DNA of 64,000 nucleotides from Streptomyces iconiensis. GTDB taxonomy: Bacteria; Actinomycetota; Actinomycetes; Streptomycetales; Streptomycetaceae. The position numbers were made by a program, and so were the translations under genes. Shown here one piece after another: positions 1 to 9,053 of the stretch (its first letter is position 1; each line of letters begins with the position of its first letter). Under the pieces are notes generated by a model, which saw nothing but the letters and a program-made list of their open reading frames with translations, ran no database searches and was not told the origin of the DNA. Where the stretch lies: contig NZ_JANCPR020000004.1 of assembly GCF_028657195.3 (NCBI RefSeq), positions 62,001-126,000 on the forward strand, written 5' to 3'.

Positions 1-295
1 CGTGGGACTGGGCCGTACCACCGGCAAGATCGCCGTCGGCAAGGCGGCGGACTTCCTCCTCGTCGACCTCGACGTCCCCGAACTCACCCCCTCCTGGGAC
101 CTGGAGTGGGAACTGGTCCGCCTCGCCAACCGCGACCAGATCACCGCCGTCGTGGTCGCAGGCCGCCTGCGCCTGTGGCACGGCTGGCCCCCGCACTGGG
201 ACGGCAAGGCGCTGGTGCGGCGGGCCGGCGAGGTGGGGCGAGAGGTCGTACGCCGCGCCGACATCGACCGCGTCGACCCGACGCCGGGGAGGTAG
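1..295 (+). CDS. amidohydrolase family protein, C-terminal end (partial)
   Basis: Only the last ~97 residues are inside the window; the frame is open to the left edge. The segment GKIAVGKAADFLLVD is the hallmark C-terminal stretch of metal-dependent amidohydrolases (cytosine deaminase, S-adenosylhomocysteine deaminase or guanine deaminase type), where the chain returns to the small composite beta-sandwich after the TIM barrel. A typical 'V-V-V-A-G-R' strand (TAVVVAGRLRLW) follows. The metal ligands and catalytic residues lie off-window, so the substrate cannot be assigned. The family assignment is firm; the particular deaminase activity is inference. Confidence 0.8.
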   Translation, partial: VGLGRTTGKIAVGKAADFLLVDLDVPELTPSWDLEWELVRLANRDQITAVVVAGRLRLWHGWPPHWDGKALVRRAGEVGREVVRRADIDRVDPTPGR

Positions 296-340
296 CGGGG
301 CTGCGTGCCCAACTACCGGGAAACGCGAGGGATTTGGGCC

Positions 341-440
341 CACGGGGTTACAGGGCTACGGGGTCACAGGGATACGGGGTCACAGGACTGCGGGCTGCGG
401 GCTGCGGGCTATGGGGCTACGGGGCTACGGGGCCACCGAG
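341..440. repeat. degenerate short tandem repeat (ggggctac / ggggtcac)
   Basis: About 100 bp between two convergent genes is built from imperfect copies of an 8-18 bp unit such as ggggttacagggctac, ggggtcacagg and gggctgc. No coding signal was seen. It resembles the other simple repeats scattered through this window. Confidence 0.6.
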
Positions 441-461
441 GGGACGCGAGCCCCCTGGCGG

Positions 462-1628
462 CTACGGCATCGGCTCGACGTGGAAGATCTGGCCGCCCTT
501 GCCTACGCAACGGCCCATCACCGCCTCGGTGCCGGCGCCCTTCGCCGAGTCCTTGATGCCCGCGCAGCCCTGCCCCTGGACGCGGAGCACGTACAGGCCC
601 TTCTCGCGCGGGCCGGAGGGTTCCAGCAGGAACCGGCTCCCGGCCGTGCAGTCGTCCCACGGCTCCAGCAGCCCGGCGCCCGGCCCGTCGGAGAGCGCCT
701 TCAAGCAGCCCTTGCCGTAGTCGGGGTGGTGCCACTGGATGCGGTAGGCGCCGTCGTCCAGCGGCTCCAACATGGTTCCCTGCGGCGCCACTTCGTCGCA
801 CGGGCGCTGTACGGCCACCAGCGGGGTGTGGCGCCGGTCCGCGACGCGCCCGTCGGTCAGGCACATCGTGGGCGCGGTGACGGGTCTGATGCGTATCCAG
901 CCGGCGGGTAGGCCGTTGTCGCCGTCACGGGTACCGGGTGCGGAGGAGGTGACGCCGGAGGCCACTTTGATCTTCTGCGACGGTGGGTCGTCCGAACCGA
1001 AGCCCCAGAGCGCCCCGGCTGCCACACCGGCGGCGAGAACCAGCGCCACCGACACGGCCACAGCGCGCGGCGGCCAGAAGCCACGGGGCCCGGCGCCGCG
1101 AGCCCCGGCGCCGCGAGCCCGTAGGCCGCGCGGTCCAACGGCGCGGGCCCGTGCACCGCGGGCCCACGCACTGTGAGGCTCGGTTTCGCGGGTGCGGCGG
1201 GTGCGGCGGGTGCGGCGGGTGCGGCGGGTGGTCGGGGACGCTGCCGTGTCCGGCGGCTCGGCATCGCTGTCCGCCTCGCTCTCCGCCTCACCGTTCCCAC
1301 CCGTGTCCCCGTCCGCACCCGCGTCCGCAACGGCGACGCCCTCGCTACTGGACGAGGCGGCCCGTTCCCTGGCCCGCAGCCACACGGCGAGCCGGGCGTC
1401 GTCGTCGCAGGCGCGAACGAAGGCCGTCAGCAGTTCGGGCCCCGGCGCCGTCTTACCGCCGAGTACGTCGGCGAGGGTGCTGCGTGCCAGTACGTCGCCG
1501 CGTTCGGCGGCCCGTTCCTCCAGCTTCCGGTAGGTGAGGCCCGACCGAGCCTTGAGGAGGCGCATGGACCGGATGAACTCGTCCGCGTTCCGGGCGCGTT
1601 GGGGTGCCGCATCGTCCTGTCTCCGCAT
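462..1628 (-). CDS. membrane-anchored helix-turn-helix protein with C-terminal extracellular domain
   Basis: 388 residues from the start chosen here; an AAGGA sits 8 nt before this ATG, while the ATG 9 nt upstream directly abuts the AAGG. Residues ~18-59 form an XRE-like helix-turn-helix (RSMRLLKARSGLTYRKLEER, then STLADVLGG). A Ser/Glu/Asp-rich linker and Arg-rich repeats (TRRTRRTRR, RARGAGARGAGPRG) follow. One membrane segment lies at ~189-210 (AVAVSVALVLAAGVAAGALWGF region). The C-terminal ~145 residues hold several Cys and a ricin-B-like or lectin-like pattern (MCLTDGR, GKGCLKAL, GQGCAGIKD). The layout suggests a DNA-binding cytoplasmic head tethered to an external sensor or binding domain. 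The topology is inferred from sequence; ligand and target genes are unknown. The Arg-rich linker repeats are encoded by gcgggtgcg-type DNA repeats. Confidence 0.7.
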   Translation of the reverse strand: MRRQDDAAPQRARNADEFIRSMRLLKARSGLTYRKLEERAAERGDVLARSTLADVLGGKTAPGPELLTAFVRACDDDARLAVWLRARERAASSSSEGVAVADAGADGDTGGNGEAESEADSDAEPPDTAASPTTRRTRRTRRTRRTRETEPHSAWARGARARAVGPRGLRARGAGARGAGPRGFWPPRAVAVSVALVLAAGVAAGALWGFGSDDPPSQKIKVASGVTSSAPGTRDGDNGLPAGWIRIRPVTAPTMCLTDGRVADRRHTPLVAVQRPCDEVAPQGTMLEPLDDGAYRIQWHHPDYGKGCLKALSDGPGAGLLEPWDDCTAGSRFLLEPSGPREKGLYVLRVQGQGCAGIKDSAKGAGTEAVMGRCVGKGGQIFHVEPMP

Positions 1629-1786
1629 GCCGGTCATCCTTGGCAGGGCCCGGCCCACCGGCAATACGCATTTACGCCGCAGCCCGGACACGGAGCCCGG
1701 ACGAGGCCCTGACCAGGCCGGACAGCATCGGTCTGTCCGGGACAACCATCCCCTGTTGACCGGAACAGGCCGTACTCCCAAGGCTC

Positions 1787-1960
1787 ATGGCGATCCGGTC
1801 CGATTCGTCCGGCCCTTCCGACCCGTCCGGTCCTTCCGACCGTCCGGACCTTCCGGCCATCCGGTCAGAGCCACCCGATCCGCTGATCCGATCCGATCCA
1901 CTGAGCCGATCCGGTCCGATCCGGTTCATCCGGTCCGGTTCGCGCCGCCGGTCCGACACG
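1787..1960. repeat. degenerate gtccgatccg-type repeat tract
   Basis: Upstream of the HTH gene and running away from it, ~170 bp are made of near-copies of tccgatccg, gtccgattcg and tccgacccg. Open frames across it encode only Ser/Asp/Arg/Pro low-complexity peptide, so it is not called as a gene. The 1629-2039 gap otherwise holds only the HTH gene's upstream region. Confidence 0.6.
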
Positions 1961-2039
1961 GGGCCGACCGACGGTGTCGGACTTAGCCACCCAACGAGCA
2001 CCCAACGGACGCCCAACGAACAGGAGTTGTCATCAGTAA

Positions 2040-2135
2040 TCGTGTGACTTACGTGACGGGGTCCGCAGTACTGGCGCCTCCGGCTGGGTCTACAGCGAGA
2101 ACCTCACCGACGGCGGCAGCGAGTACGGGTGCTGA
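2040..2135 (+). pseudogene. remnant of an SH3-type secreted protein (C-terminus only)
   Basis: In one frame, codons 2040-2132 read ...VRSTGASGWVYSENLTDG... and end at a TGA at 2133-2135; an in-frame TAA precedes at 2037-2039. GASGWVYSENLT is the final strand pattern of bacterial SH3 (SH3b) domains common in secreted Streptomyces proteins. The signal peptide and first two-thirds of the domain are missing, and the sequence just upstream is the simple-repeat tract. This is therefore read as a deletion remnant. The family call rests on about 12 residues, so it is tentative. Confidence 0.45.
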
Positions 2136-2291
2136 GTCCCCGCTGAGACGTGTGCCCCGGCCGGGGGACTGGGGCACACCTGTCCGAGTCCGTCCTGTCG
2201 GAGTCCGCGCCCAGCGGAACGGGCGCCGCCGGAAGCCCATGGCGCGGGCAGAGCCAGGCCGGGGCTGACCGGGCAGCAGGGTCCGTAGGCA

Positions 2292-2976
2292 CTACACCTT
2301 GCCGGGCGGCCCCGCAGGTTCCGTCTCCTGCCCGGCCGTTGGCGCAGGGCCCTGGCCCGGTCGGCGGGGCAGGAGGCAGGTCGCCGCCCCTGCGAGCGCT
2401 GTCACCGCGGTGGCGACCGTCGAGGTCATCGCCATCGCGTACGGGAACGGCGGGCCGCTGCCGTGGTCCCGGCCGCGGAGGAGGGCGAAGAAGACGACGC
2501 CCATCACGGCGATGCCGGCGCCGGCGCCGATCTGCTGCACCGAGGTGAGGACACCGGAGGCCGAGCCGGCGTCACTCACCGGTACCCGCGCCGGCGCGAA
2601 CTGGAGCAGCGGCGCGACGACCAGCCCCATGCCGGCGCCCGCCGGCAGGAAGACGAGGGCCGTGTGCCAGGCCGCAGCCCGTACTCGGAGCCCTGCACCA
2701 TCAGGGCGAGTCCCGCGAAGCCCGCCGCCATCATGGCGGCGCCCGCGGTCAGCGTGCGCCGCCCGAAGCGCGGCACGAGCAGTGCCGAGGCCACGGTCGC
2801 CCCGACCGGGACGCCGACCGTCCATGGCAGTACGGCAGCAGCAGCTCCATGAAGACCGCAAGCAGCATCACCAGGATGGCCGGCCAGCGGTGCGGATGCC
2901 CGTGCCCCTGCTCCTGCCCTTGCCCGTCCTCGTGCGTGACGTCTTCCTCGATCGTCCGCCGATTGTTGTCCCGCAT
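2292..2976 (-). pseudogene. MFS drug exporter (EmrB/QacA type), internally deleted and frameshifted
   Basis: The start (ATG at 2976 with GGAAGGGA upstream) gives a polar N-terminus and the first membrane helix, WPAILVMLLAVFMELL, typical of 14-helix MFS exporters. At ~2850 the sequence jumps directly to late transporter sequence in another frame (GVPVGATVASALLVPRFGRR, AAMMAAGFAGLALMVQGSEYGL). Near 2690 it shifts frame again to the C-terminal part (ALVFLPAGAGMGLVVAPLLQ, SGVLTSVQQIGAGAGIAVMGVVFFALL) ending GPPGKV. A family member is normally ~480-520 residues; about half is missing. At least two frame changes plus a deletion make it non-functional. Confidence 0.8.
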
Positions 2977-3188
2977 GGTCGGTGCGGCGTCCCTTCCTTG
3001 AGTGCGTTCAGGAAGGGAGGCGGGCCGGCACGGGTGCCGAGGCGACCGGCTGTTCAACGAGAAGTCCTCTCACCGCGTTCCGGACGGCGAACGCCTGTGT
3101 GTTCCGAGTCCTGCCCGGTCGCACTCGTAGGAGGTAATCCGGGCTGATCCCGGCCCTTCGCGGGCGGGCCGTGGCCAGGATGCGGGCC

Positions 3189-3788
3189 ATGTCGCGAAGT
3201 TTTCTTTCCGTAGTGCTCCGCCGCGCGCTGTTCGTGTTCCTGGCCGCGCCGGTGCTGTTCTCCACAGTCGGAACCGCGCATGCGCAGCAGCTGGGTTCCT
3301 CCTGCGCGCCCGCTGAGTGCGGGCGTTCGGTCGTCGTGGCCCCGCTGTCGCAGGCGCCACCCAGCCAGGGCACGTGCACCAGTCCGGAGAAGGTCGTCTG
3401 CACGATCCGGAGTGAGACGCCCGAGGAGCGCGAGGAGTCCCGCGCGATCCGGATGCGTTACCACGAGCTGATCGGCGACATGGACCGGACCCAGTGCGCC
3501 ATGCGCCGGGAGGGACATTCGGACAAGGCGATCGCCCGGCGGCTGGTGCAGATGCGCAACGACGCCAAGGACGTCACCCGGGCCGGGATGTCCCCTGAGC
3601 AGGTCAGGCGGTTGGAGGAGCGCAACGTCGCCAAGTACGGCAACCCGCTGGGTCCGACGGCGGACCAGCTCCACGCCAAGTACGGCTCCTGGGAGGCGGT
3701 CAGCGCCGCTGCTCTCCGTACCAGCGACGCCGTGGACAGCGAACTCGGCCTGGAATACCGTCCGTGCCCCTGCGACGTGGCGCCGTAG
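3189..3788 (+). CDS. secreted protein of unknown function
   Basis: 199 residues from ATG 3189, preceded by AGGA at 3177-3180. An earlier in-frame start 18 bp upstream is less well placed. Residues ~1-33 are a Sec signal peptide: basic start, hydrophobic core ALFVFLAAPVLFSTVG, and AHA-Q cleavage site. The mature part has Cys residues near its start (SCAPAEC, TCTSP, VVCTI) and a CPC motif at the end, so disulfides are likely. A central charged region (TPEEREESRAIRMRYHELIGDMD...) looks helical, and GMSPEQVRRLEERNVAKYG is well formed. I do not recognise the family. It is an isolated gene between an MFS remnant and a convergent flavoprotein gene. Confidence 0.7.
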   Translation: MSRSFLSVVLRRALFVFLAAPVLFSTVGTAHAQQLGSSCAPAECGRSVVVAPLSQAPPSQGTCTSPEKVVCTIRSETPEEREESRAIRMRYHELIGDMDRTQCAMRREGHSDKAIARRLVQMRNDAKDVTRAGMSPEQVRRLEERNVAKYGNPLGPTADQLHAKYGSWEAVSAAALRTSDAVDSELGLEYRPCPCDVAP

Positions 3789-3863
3789 TCGTAGCCATGG
3801 GCCGCAGAGGCGAGCCGCAGACGTGATCCGCCCGGGTGCGGCCGGGCTTTCCGCCGGTCCCGG

Positions 3864-4919
3864 TCAGGTGCGCAGGGCCCGTAGATGGGCCGTGCGCACC
3901 TCGGCCGTCTGGCCCTGGACGACGAGGAACAGGCCCTCGCGAGCGAGGCGTTGGGCCGGGTGGGAGAGGCCGAAGGCACGGCCGCCGCCCGCGACGACGG
4001 CGGCGGTGGTGGCGGCGCGCATCAGGTCGTAGGCGCGGGTCTTTACGGCCAGCCTGTCGTCGAGGCGTTCGGCCGGCGGGACCTCGTCGACCAGTGCGTA
4101 GGCGTCGCGGCGCGCGGCGTCGAGGCGGGCGCGCAGGTCGTCGGCCGTCCCCTTCGCCTCGCCGTCGTCCGACGTGTCGAGAAGGGCGAGGGCCGCGCGG
4201 GCGACGCCGAAGACGGCGGGGTTGGTGTTGGTGTTCTTGGGGCGGTCGTCCGTCGCCCAGCGCTCGTGCGGCAGGTGGAGGGCCACCGCGTCGTCGGGCA
4301 GTACCAGGCCGTCGAGCAGGAGGCCGACCGTACGTGCCCCTGTGAGCGCGGCGAGTTGGAGCGGGGGCGTGGGAGTGAGACCCGGCTGCTCGACGGCGTC
4401 GGCGACGGCGAAGACCACCTCGCCGTCCTCCGTCGCGCCGCCCAGTACGAACAGGTCGTTGAGGCCCCAGCCGGTGTACCAGGGCACCCGTCCGTCGAAG
4501 CGCCAGCCGCCCGGCACCCGGGTCGCCCGCACGGGCAGCCTCGGGTAGGCACGCAGGTGCGAGAAGGCGACCCCGGCGAGCACCGTGCCGTCGCTCAGCT
4601 GCCTGAGCCAGCGTTCGCGTGCGGCTTCCCTGCCCGCGACCAGCGTGCGTACCGGGGTGTGGTGCTGGGCCTGCACGAAGAACGTCGAGCAGCAGGCGCC
4701 CGCCAGTACCTCGGCGATCTCCCGCCCGACCGGTGCCGGAGCCTCCGAACCCCCGTATGCGGCAGGGGCGTTGGCTCCGAGCACGCCCGACGCCTTGACG
4801 GCGGCGATCGCCTCGGGCGTGACGCCCTCGCGGTCGTGCGCCTCGGCGGCGGGGGAGAGTACGTCGTCGGCCAGCCGGTGGGCCGCTTCGACGAGGGGGT
4901 GGTCGAGCGTGGCGGTCAT
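3864..4919 (-). CDS. acyl-CoA dehydrogenase family flavoprotein
   Basis: 351 residues; start ATG 4919 is 10 nt after AAGGAG. The order of elements matches acyl-CoA-dehydrogenase-fold enzymes: N-terminal helical part (EAAHRLADDVLSPAAEAHDREG), a middle beta region (GTVLAGVAFSH, GWRFDGRVPWYTGWGLNDLFVLG), and a C-terminal helical bundle ending GGGRAFGLSHPAQRLAREGLFLVVQGQT. It lacks the usual catalytic-glutamate motif of fatty-acid dehydrogenases and has GRAFGLSHPAQR in its place. That makes it closer to the flavin-dependent monooxygenase/DszC-like branch or to degenerate ACADs. The substrate is unknown. It is likely transcribed alone; the gene on its 5' side also reads leftward but ends ~520 bp away. 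Confidence 0.75.
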   Translation of the reverse strand: MTATLDHPLVEAAHRLADDVLSPAAEAHDREGVTPEAIAAVKASGVLGANAPAAYGGSEAPAPVGREIAEVLAGACCSTFFVQAQHHTPVRTLVAGREAARERWLRQLSDGTVLAGVAFSHLRAYPRLPVRATRVPGGWRFDGRVPWYTGWGLNDLFVLGGATEDGEVVFAVADAVEQPGLTPTPPLQLAALTGARTVGLLLDGLVLPDDAVALHLPHERWATDDRPKNTNTNPAVFGVARAALALLDTSDDGEAKGTADDLRARLDAARRDAYALVDEVPPAERLDDRLAVKTRAYDLMRAATTAAVVAGGGRAFGLSHPAQRLAREGLFLVVQGQTAEVRTAHLRALRT

Positions 4920-5436
4920 GCTGCGGGGCTCCTTGGAGAGGGAACGGGGCTCGCCCGGAGCGAGCATCAGGCGGCCGGCCCGGGCGAAGACGGCGACGGC
5001 ATGGAAGGTCCAGGATCTCCGTATCGTCCAGGCCCGCGTCCGTCCGCAACGCCGCCACGTCATGTCATAGCGCCCCCACGGCATAGCGCCCCCGCCTCAT
5101 ATCCGCCCACGTCATGACGCTGCTATGCCGCCGCGCCCCTACGTCCCTACGCCCAACGTCGTCATGCCGCCGTGCGGCGGCCCCCGGCGCCGCGCCGCCG
5201 CGCCGCAACGCCGAGACGGTGGGCGGCCGTTGACGCGCGGGGGCCGCACGCTGCGGTGATTTCTGGCCGTCGCGGCGTGCGTTCGGCAGCGCCGGGCGTC
5301 TCGTTCTCGCCGGACAGGTAGGTCCTCGCTCCGGCCGAACTCGCGGGTGGCGCCCGGGTGTTGGGCGAGTCGTTCCAGCCCCGCACGTACCGGGGCGTGC
5401 GGGGCTGGAGCGACGCGGGGACTGGGCGACGCGGGG
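4920..5436. other. intergenic stretch without a gene
   Basis: 517 bp between two leftward genes. It holds the upstream region of the flavoprotein gene and a strong hairpin close to the 3' end of the DUF2795 gene. Open frames here are Arg/Pro/Ala-rich, without conserved motifs or credible starts. A run of cgtcatgccgcc-like repeats lies at ~5100-5180. Confidence 0.5.
5374..5409 (-). terminator. hairpin terminator after the DUF2795 gene
   Basis: A perfect 14-bp inverted repeat (TCCAGCCCCGCACG and its complement) with an 8-nt loop lies 28 bp beyond the DUF2795 stop codon in its direction of transcription. There is no U-tract, as is common in high-GC Gram-positives. Confidence 0.65.
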
Positions 5437-5631
5437 TTACTCGGTGATGAAGACCGCCGACTGCACGTCGTTGGGCCCGTCGAACCGGTCCATGTCCGCA
5501 TGCGCGAGCTTGTCGACCAGGCCGTCGTTCGCGCCGTTGTTTCTGGCCAGTGCCACCAGGTCGTCCCGGCTGGCGGGGTAGTCGGCGCCCTCCAACGCCT
5601 TCTGCAGGTCAATCGGGCTGATGCTTGCCAT
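5437..5631 (-). CDS. DUF2795 domain protein
   Basis: 64 residues, start ATG 5631 with GGAGG 4 nt before it. The whole chain is one DUF2795 unit: SPIDLQKALEGADYPASRDDLVALARNNGANDGLVDKL, then D-R-F-D-G-P-N-D-V-Q-S-A-V. This small helical domain is found widely in actinobacteria, and its role is not established. Length matches single-domain family members. It is transcribed alone, with a strong hairpin just downstream. Confidence 0.85.
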   Translation of the reverse strand: MASISPIDLQKALEGADYPASRDDLVALARNNGANDGLVDKLAHADMDRFDGPNDVQSAVFITE

Positions 5632-6057
5632 GACGCCTCCTGTGGGCACACGCGGATTCTGGGTCGGACGCCTGCCCGGTACCCCCTCCGGGAGCGCCGA
5701 TGCGCGCGCCGGCTGTCCGGCCTGCGGCGGTACGTGGCGGTACGTGGCGGTGCGTGTCCGTGGGCCTCGGGCGTGGCTCTGTGTGCCAGGGGGGTCAGCG
5801 GGGTACCCGGGCGGCCGAACCCCCGATGACTGACATGTCGGGGCGCCGGGGGAGAGGCGGCGGGCGCTCGTCGGCCCGTCCTGTCCCGTCCCGGCGGGAC
5901 AACGGTGCCTCTGCGGGCCCACGGCCACGGCCACGGCCGCGGGTCGGCGCCGGGCGACCCGTCGCCCGTGACGTGCCACCACACGGTGCGCGGGCGCCAA
6001 CCCCGGCGCGAGGGGCCGCCCTGTGCGGTGCCGGGCACTCAGGAGAGGAGCAGCGCC
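5632..6057. other. divergent intergenic region
   Basis: 426 bp between the leftward DUF2795 gene and the rightward phosphoribosyltransferase gene, so both promoters should be here. An inverted repeat TGTCCCG-N6-CGGGACA lies at 5882-5901 and could be an operator. No gene is supported. Confidence 0.45.
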
Positions 6058-6711
6058 TTGCGATTCGACAACCGCCGGCAAGCCGGCCAGGAACTCGCCG
6101 TCCGGCTTCTTGAGTGGGCGGGCAGCGGCGATCTCACCGGCGCGCTCGTGCTCGCGCTGCCCCGAGGGGGCGTTCCCGTCGGTGCGGAGGTCGCCCGGGC
6201 ACTCCACGTGCCGCTGGATGTACTCACGGTCCGTAAGATCGGCGTTCCGGGTTCCCCGGAGGTCGGTATCGGCGCGCTCGTCGATGAGGACCCGCCCCTG
6301 TTCGACACCGGGCACATGGCAGCCCTCCACCTGGACGAGCACACATTCGGGCCGACGGTGGAGCGTGAGCGTACGGAGCTGCGCAGGCGGGAGGACGCCT
6401 ACCGCGAGGGGCGGCCGGCACCCCATGCCCACGGGCGTTCCGTTCTGCTGGTCGACGACGGACTGGCCACGGGCATGACCGCTCGCGCAGCCGTCCGCCA
6501 CGTGCTCCGCCAGGACCCCGTACGGCTCGTGCTCGCCGTTCCCGTCGGCGATCCCGACGTGGTCGAAGGGCTGCGGGAGGAGGGCGCCGACGTCGTCTGC
6601 CTGCACCAGCCGCAGGCCCTGATGTCGGTGGGCCAGTGGTACGACGACTTCGCGCAGGTCTCCGACCAGGAGGTACTGGAGGCACTGCGGGAACTCCATC
6701 CGGCGACCTGA
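6058..6711 (+). CDS. phosphoribosyltransferase family protein
   Basis: 217 residues. TTG start at 6058 follows the purine run AGGAGAGGAG (6041-6050) and opens MRFDNRRQAGQELAVRL, the usual beginning of this family. Type I PRTase features are the flexible N-terminal ALPRGGVPVGAEVARAL segment, the VRKIGVPGSPEVGIGAL segment, and the PRPP-binding loop VLLVDDGLATGMTARAA, where the Asp-Asp pair and the G-T-A turn contact the ribose and phosphate. These stand-alone PRTases often sit near erythromycin-esterase or dienelactone-hydrolase-like genes; none is adjacent here. Substrate base unknown; cytoplasmic. Confidence 0.9.
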   Translation: MRFDNRRQAGQELAVRLLEWAGSGDLTGALVLALPRGGVPVGAEVARALHVPLDVLTVRKIGVPGSPEVGIGALVDEDPPLFDTGHMAALHLDEHTFGPTVERERTELRRREDAYREGRPAPHAHGRSVLLVDDGLATGMTARAAVRHVLRQDPVRLVLAVPVGDPDVVEGLREEGADVVCLHQPQALMSVGQWYDDFAQVSDQEVLEALRELHPAT

Positions 6712-6874
6712 CACGGGAGCCGCCGGGAGTCGGCGGGAGTCGGCGCCGGACACCCTGCCTGCCGGACACCCTGTCTGGCGGCTTGGCCTGCCTGCCCGGC
6801 CGTCCCCTCGCCCGCCCGCTCGGCCTCCCCTCCCCTCCCCTGCCCTCCTCTCTCGCTCCCCGGGCCCGCCCGGC

Positions 6875-6893
6875 CCGACCGCTATCCGGTCGG
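6875..6893. terminator. possible bidirectional terminator
   Basis: Inverted repeat CCGACCG-ctatc-CGGTCGG between the convergent phosphoribosyltransferase and catalase genes. The stem is only 7 bp, so it is a weak candidate. Confidence 0.35.
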
Positions 6894-6949
6894 AGACCAG
6901 GCGGGCCGGGGGGCCACGGCGGTCCGGACGTGGGCCTCGTCCGCGCGTG

Positions 6950-7035
6950 ACCGGCCCACCAGTTCACCGGCTCACCAGTTCACTGGCCCACCGGCCCTAC
7001 TGGCGCCACTGGCCCCACCGGCCCACCGGCCCAGC
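6950..7035. repeat. ccaccggcc-type tandem repeat
   Basis: Imperfect copies of a 9-10 bp unit (ccaccggcc, caccagttca, cactggcc) fill the end of the 340-bp convergent gap just beyond the catalase stop codon. No gene is supported in 6712-7051. Confidence 0.55.
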
Positions 7036-7051
7036 CGCGCACGGCGCGCCG

Positions 7052-8710
7052 TCAGCCTGTGGCGACGTGCCGTTCGTCGGGGACGCAGTGGGTCATGGTG
7101 AGGCCCGAGACGTCACGTGGCGGGTTGTTCCCGAGGTTCGCGAGACGCTTGCGGTCCTCGTCCGTGAGGACCTGGTTGGGCAGCGGCTCCAGATGGGCGA
7201 CGTCGCGCGGGCCGATGCCGAGGCCCTCACCGACCCGCAGGCCGAGGTCGTTCTCGACCAGCAGGAAGTGCCACACCATCCGCTCCCGCACCGCCCGGTC
7301 GGTCTGGGAGATGAGGTCGACGAAATTCTTCACCAGGTCGTCGCGTTCCCAGTCCTCCATGAGGCAGTAGCGCTGGCCCGCCTGGAGGTAGTCGTTGGTA
7401 CGGGGGATGCGTTTGCGGGTGAGCCGGCCCAGGAGTTCGGGGCCCTGCTCGTCGTGGGTCGGGTACTCGCCCTCGCGCACACCTCCGGTGACCGAGGGTT
7501 CGTAGTTGACCTCGGGACTCTCCGCGCGCTGGTCCTGCTCATACGCCATCAGACCGTCGCGCTGGTTGGTGTGCACGGTGGCGTTCTTGGCGCGGTTGAC
7601 GGGCAGTTGGAGGTAGTTGGGGCCGACGCGGTAGCGCTGGGTGTCGCTGTAGGAGAAGGTCCGTCCGACCAGCATTTTGTCGTCGGAGAAGTCCAGGCCG
7701 TCGACGAGGACGCCGGTGCCGAAGGAGATCTGCTCGTTCTCGGCGAAGTAGTTGTCGACCGTACGGTCCAGGACCATGCGGCCCACCGGCCTGGGCGGGA
7801 ACTCCTGTTCCGGCCAGGTCTTCGTGTCGTCCAGCGGGTCGAAGTCCAGCTCGGGGTGCTCGTGGTCGTCCATCATCTGGACGAGCAGCTCCCACTCGGG
7901 GTGGTCGCCGCGCCGGATCGCCTCGTAGAGGTCCTTGGTCGCGTGGCCCAGCTCCCCGGCCTGGACGGCGGCGGCGTCCTCCTCGGTCATGCTGCGCACG
8001 CCCTGCTTGGGCACCCAGTGGTACTTGACCAGGACGGTCCTGCCCTCCTCGTTCACCCATTTGTAGGTGTTGACGCCGAAGCCCTGCATGTGGCGGTAGT
8101 CGGCGGGGATTCCGCGCGGGCTGAAGAGGTTGACGAGCATGTGCATCGACTCGGGGGTCTGCGACATGAAGTCGAAGATCCGGGCCGGCTTCTGCTCGTG
8201 CGACACCGGATCGGGCTTGAGTGCGTGGATGACGTCGGGGAACTTGATGGCGTCCCGGATGAAGAACACCGCCAGGTTGTTGCCGACCAGGTCCCAGTTG
8301 CCGTCCTCGGTGTAGAACTTCACCGCGAAACCGCGCGGGTCACGTGCCGCCTCCGAGGAGTCCCGGCCGCCGATGACGGTGGAGAAGCGTACGGCCACCT
8401 CCGTACGCTTGCCGCGTTCCTGGAACAGCTTGGCGCGCGTATGGCGGGCGATGGGCTCGTCGCCCCACGTGCCGTAGCTCTCGAAGAAGCCGTACGAGGT
8501 CACACCGCGGGCGTGGACCACGCGCTCGGGGATGCGCTCCCGGTCGAAGTGACTGATCTTCTCCAGGAATTGGTAGTTCTCCAGCGTGGCCGGCCCGCGT
8601 GCGCCGACCGTCCGCTGGTTCTGGTTGTCGTAGACCTGATGGCCCTGCCGGTTGGTGAGCACCGGGCGGTCGTCGCCGGGCTCGGGTCCCTGTTTCGCCA
8701 CGTCTGTCAC
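7052..8710 (-). CDS. monofunctional heme catalase
   Basis: 552 residues with a GTG start at 8710 preceded by GAAGGAAA. It decomposes hydrogen peroxide to water and oxygen in the cytoplasm. All landmarks are present: distal His66 in ERVVHARG, distal Asn in the [13 protein letters not shown] stretch (residues 141-153), and proximal heme ligand Tyr355 in [10 protein letters not shown]. The length is slightly above the ~480-500 of small-subunit clades because of a C-terminal tail, well below the ~700 of large-subunit enzymes. It appears to be a single-gene unit; 343 bp of non-coding DNA precede it and would hold its promoter. No clear CatR/Fur-type palindrome was noticed there. Confidence 0.95.
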   Translation of the reverse strand: MTDVAKQGPEPGDDRPVLTNRQGHQVYDNQNQRTVGARGPATLENYQFLEKISHFDRERIPERVVHARGVTSYGFFESYGTWGDEPIARHTRAKLFQERGKRTEVAVRFSTVIGGRDSSEAARDPRGFAVKFYTEDGNWDLVGNNLAVFFIRDAIKFPDVIHALKPDPVSHEQKPARIFDFMSQTPESMHMLVNLFSPRGIPADYRHMQGFGVNTYKWVNEEGRTVLVKYHWVPKQGVRSMTEEDAAAVQAGELGHATKDLYEAIRRGDHPEWELLVQMMDDHEHPELDFDPLDDTKTWPEQEFPPRPVGRMVLDRTVDNYFAENEQISFGTGVLVDGLDFSDDKMLVGRTFSYSDTQRYRVGPNYLQLPVNRAKNATVHTNQRDGLMAYEQDQRAESPEVNYEPSVTGGVREGEYPTHDEQGPELLGRLTRKRIPRTNDYLQAGQRYCLMEDWERDDLVKNFVDLISQTDRAVRERMVWHFLLVENDLGLRVGEGLGIGPRDVAHLEPLPNQVLTDEDRKRLANLGNNPPRDVSGLTMTHCVPDERHVATG

Positions 8711-9053
8711 TGGTCTCGGTTTCCTTCAGCCTCGATGCCGCTCGTTCCGGCCCACAGAGGGCTCGGAACGGACAGGGGTACCCATTTCGGCGCCGGTAGT
8801 GCAGCCACTCACCGGTTCGGTTCAGTCACCTCAGCCGGGCCCCACTGCGCCGAACGGGAAACGGGACGGGCCCGGCGGGCCTCGCGCACGGGGTCGCGGG
8901 GACGGGGGCTGCGGGGTCGCGGGGCCGCCGGGTCAGGGGCCGCGGCGCCACCGGGGTGACCGTGTGACGCGAGGCGAGTGGAGACCACTTTGTGCAGCTC
9001 GGTGCCGGTGTGCTCGACGCTACCGCGTGCGACAAGTGTGGCGCTGCCGCAGG
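8711..9053. other. upstream region of the catalase gene
   Basis: 343 bp between the end of the SDR gene and the catalase start, both read leftward. It contains GC-rich gggg(c/t)cgcgggg repeats. The open frame at 8809-9057 on the minus strand lacks conserved features and is not called. Confidence 0.4.

Noticed and set aside
1787..2047. 86-codon frame of Ser/Asp/Arg/Pro repeats
   Set aside because: The peptide is only the translation of a degenerate DNA repeat; no ribosome binding site.
6947..8959. 670-codon open frame opposite the catalase gene
   Set aside because: Antisense shadow in very GC-rich DNA; the catalase frame has all heme and catalytic motifs, and the opposite frame has none.
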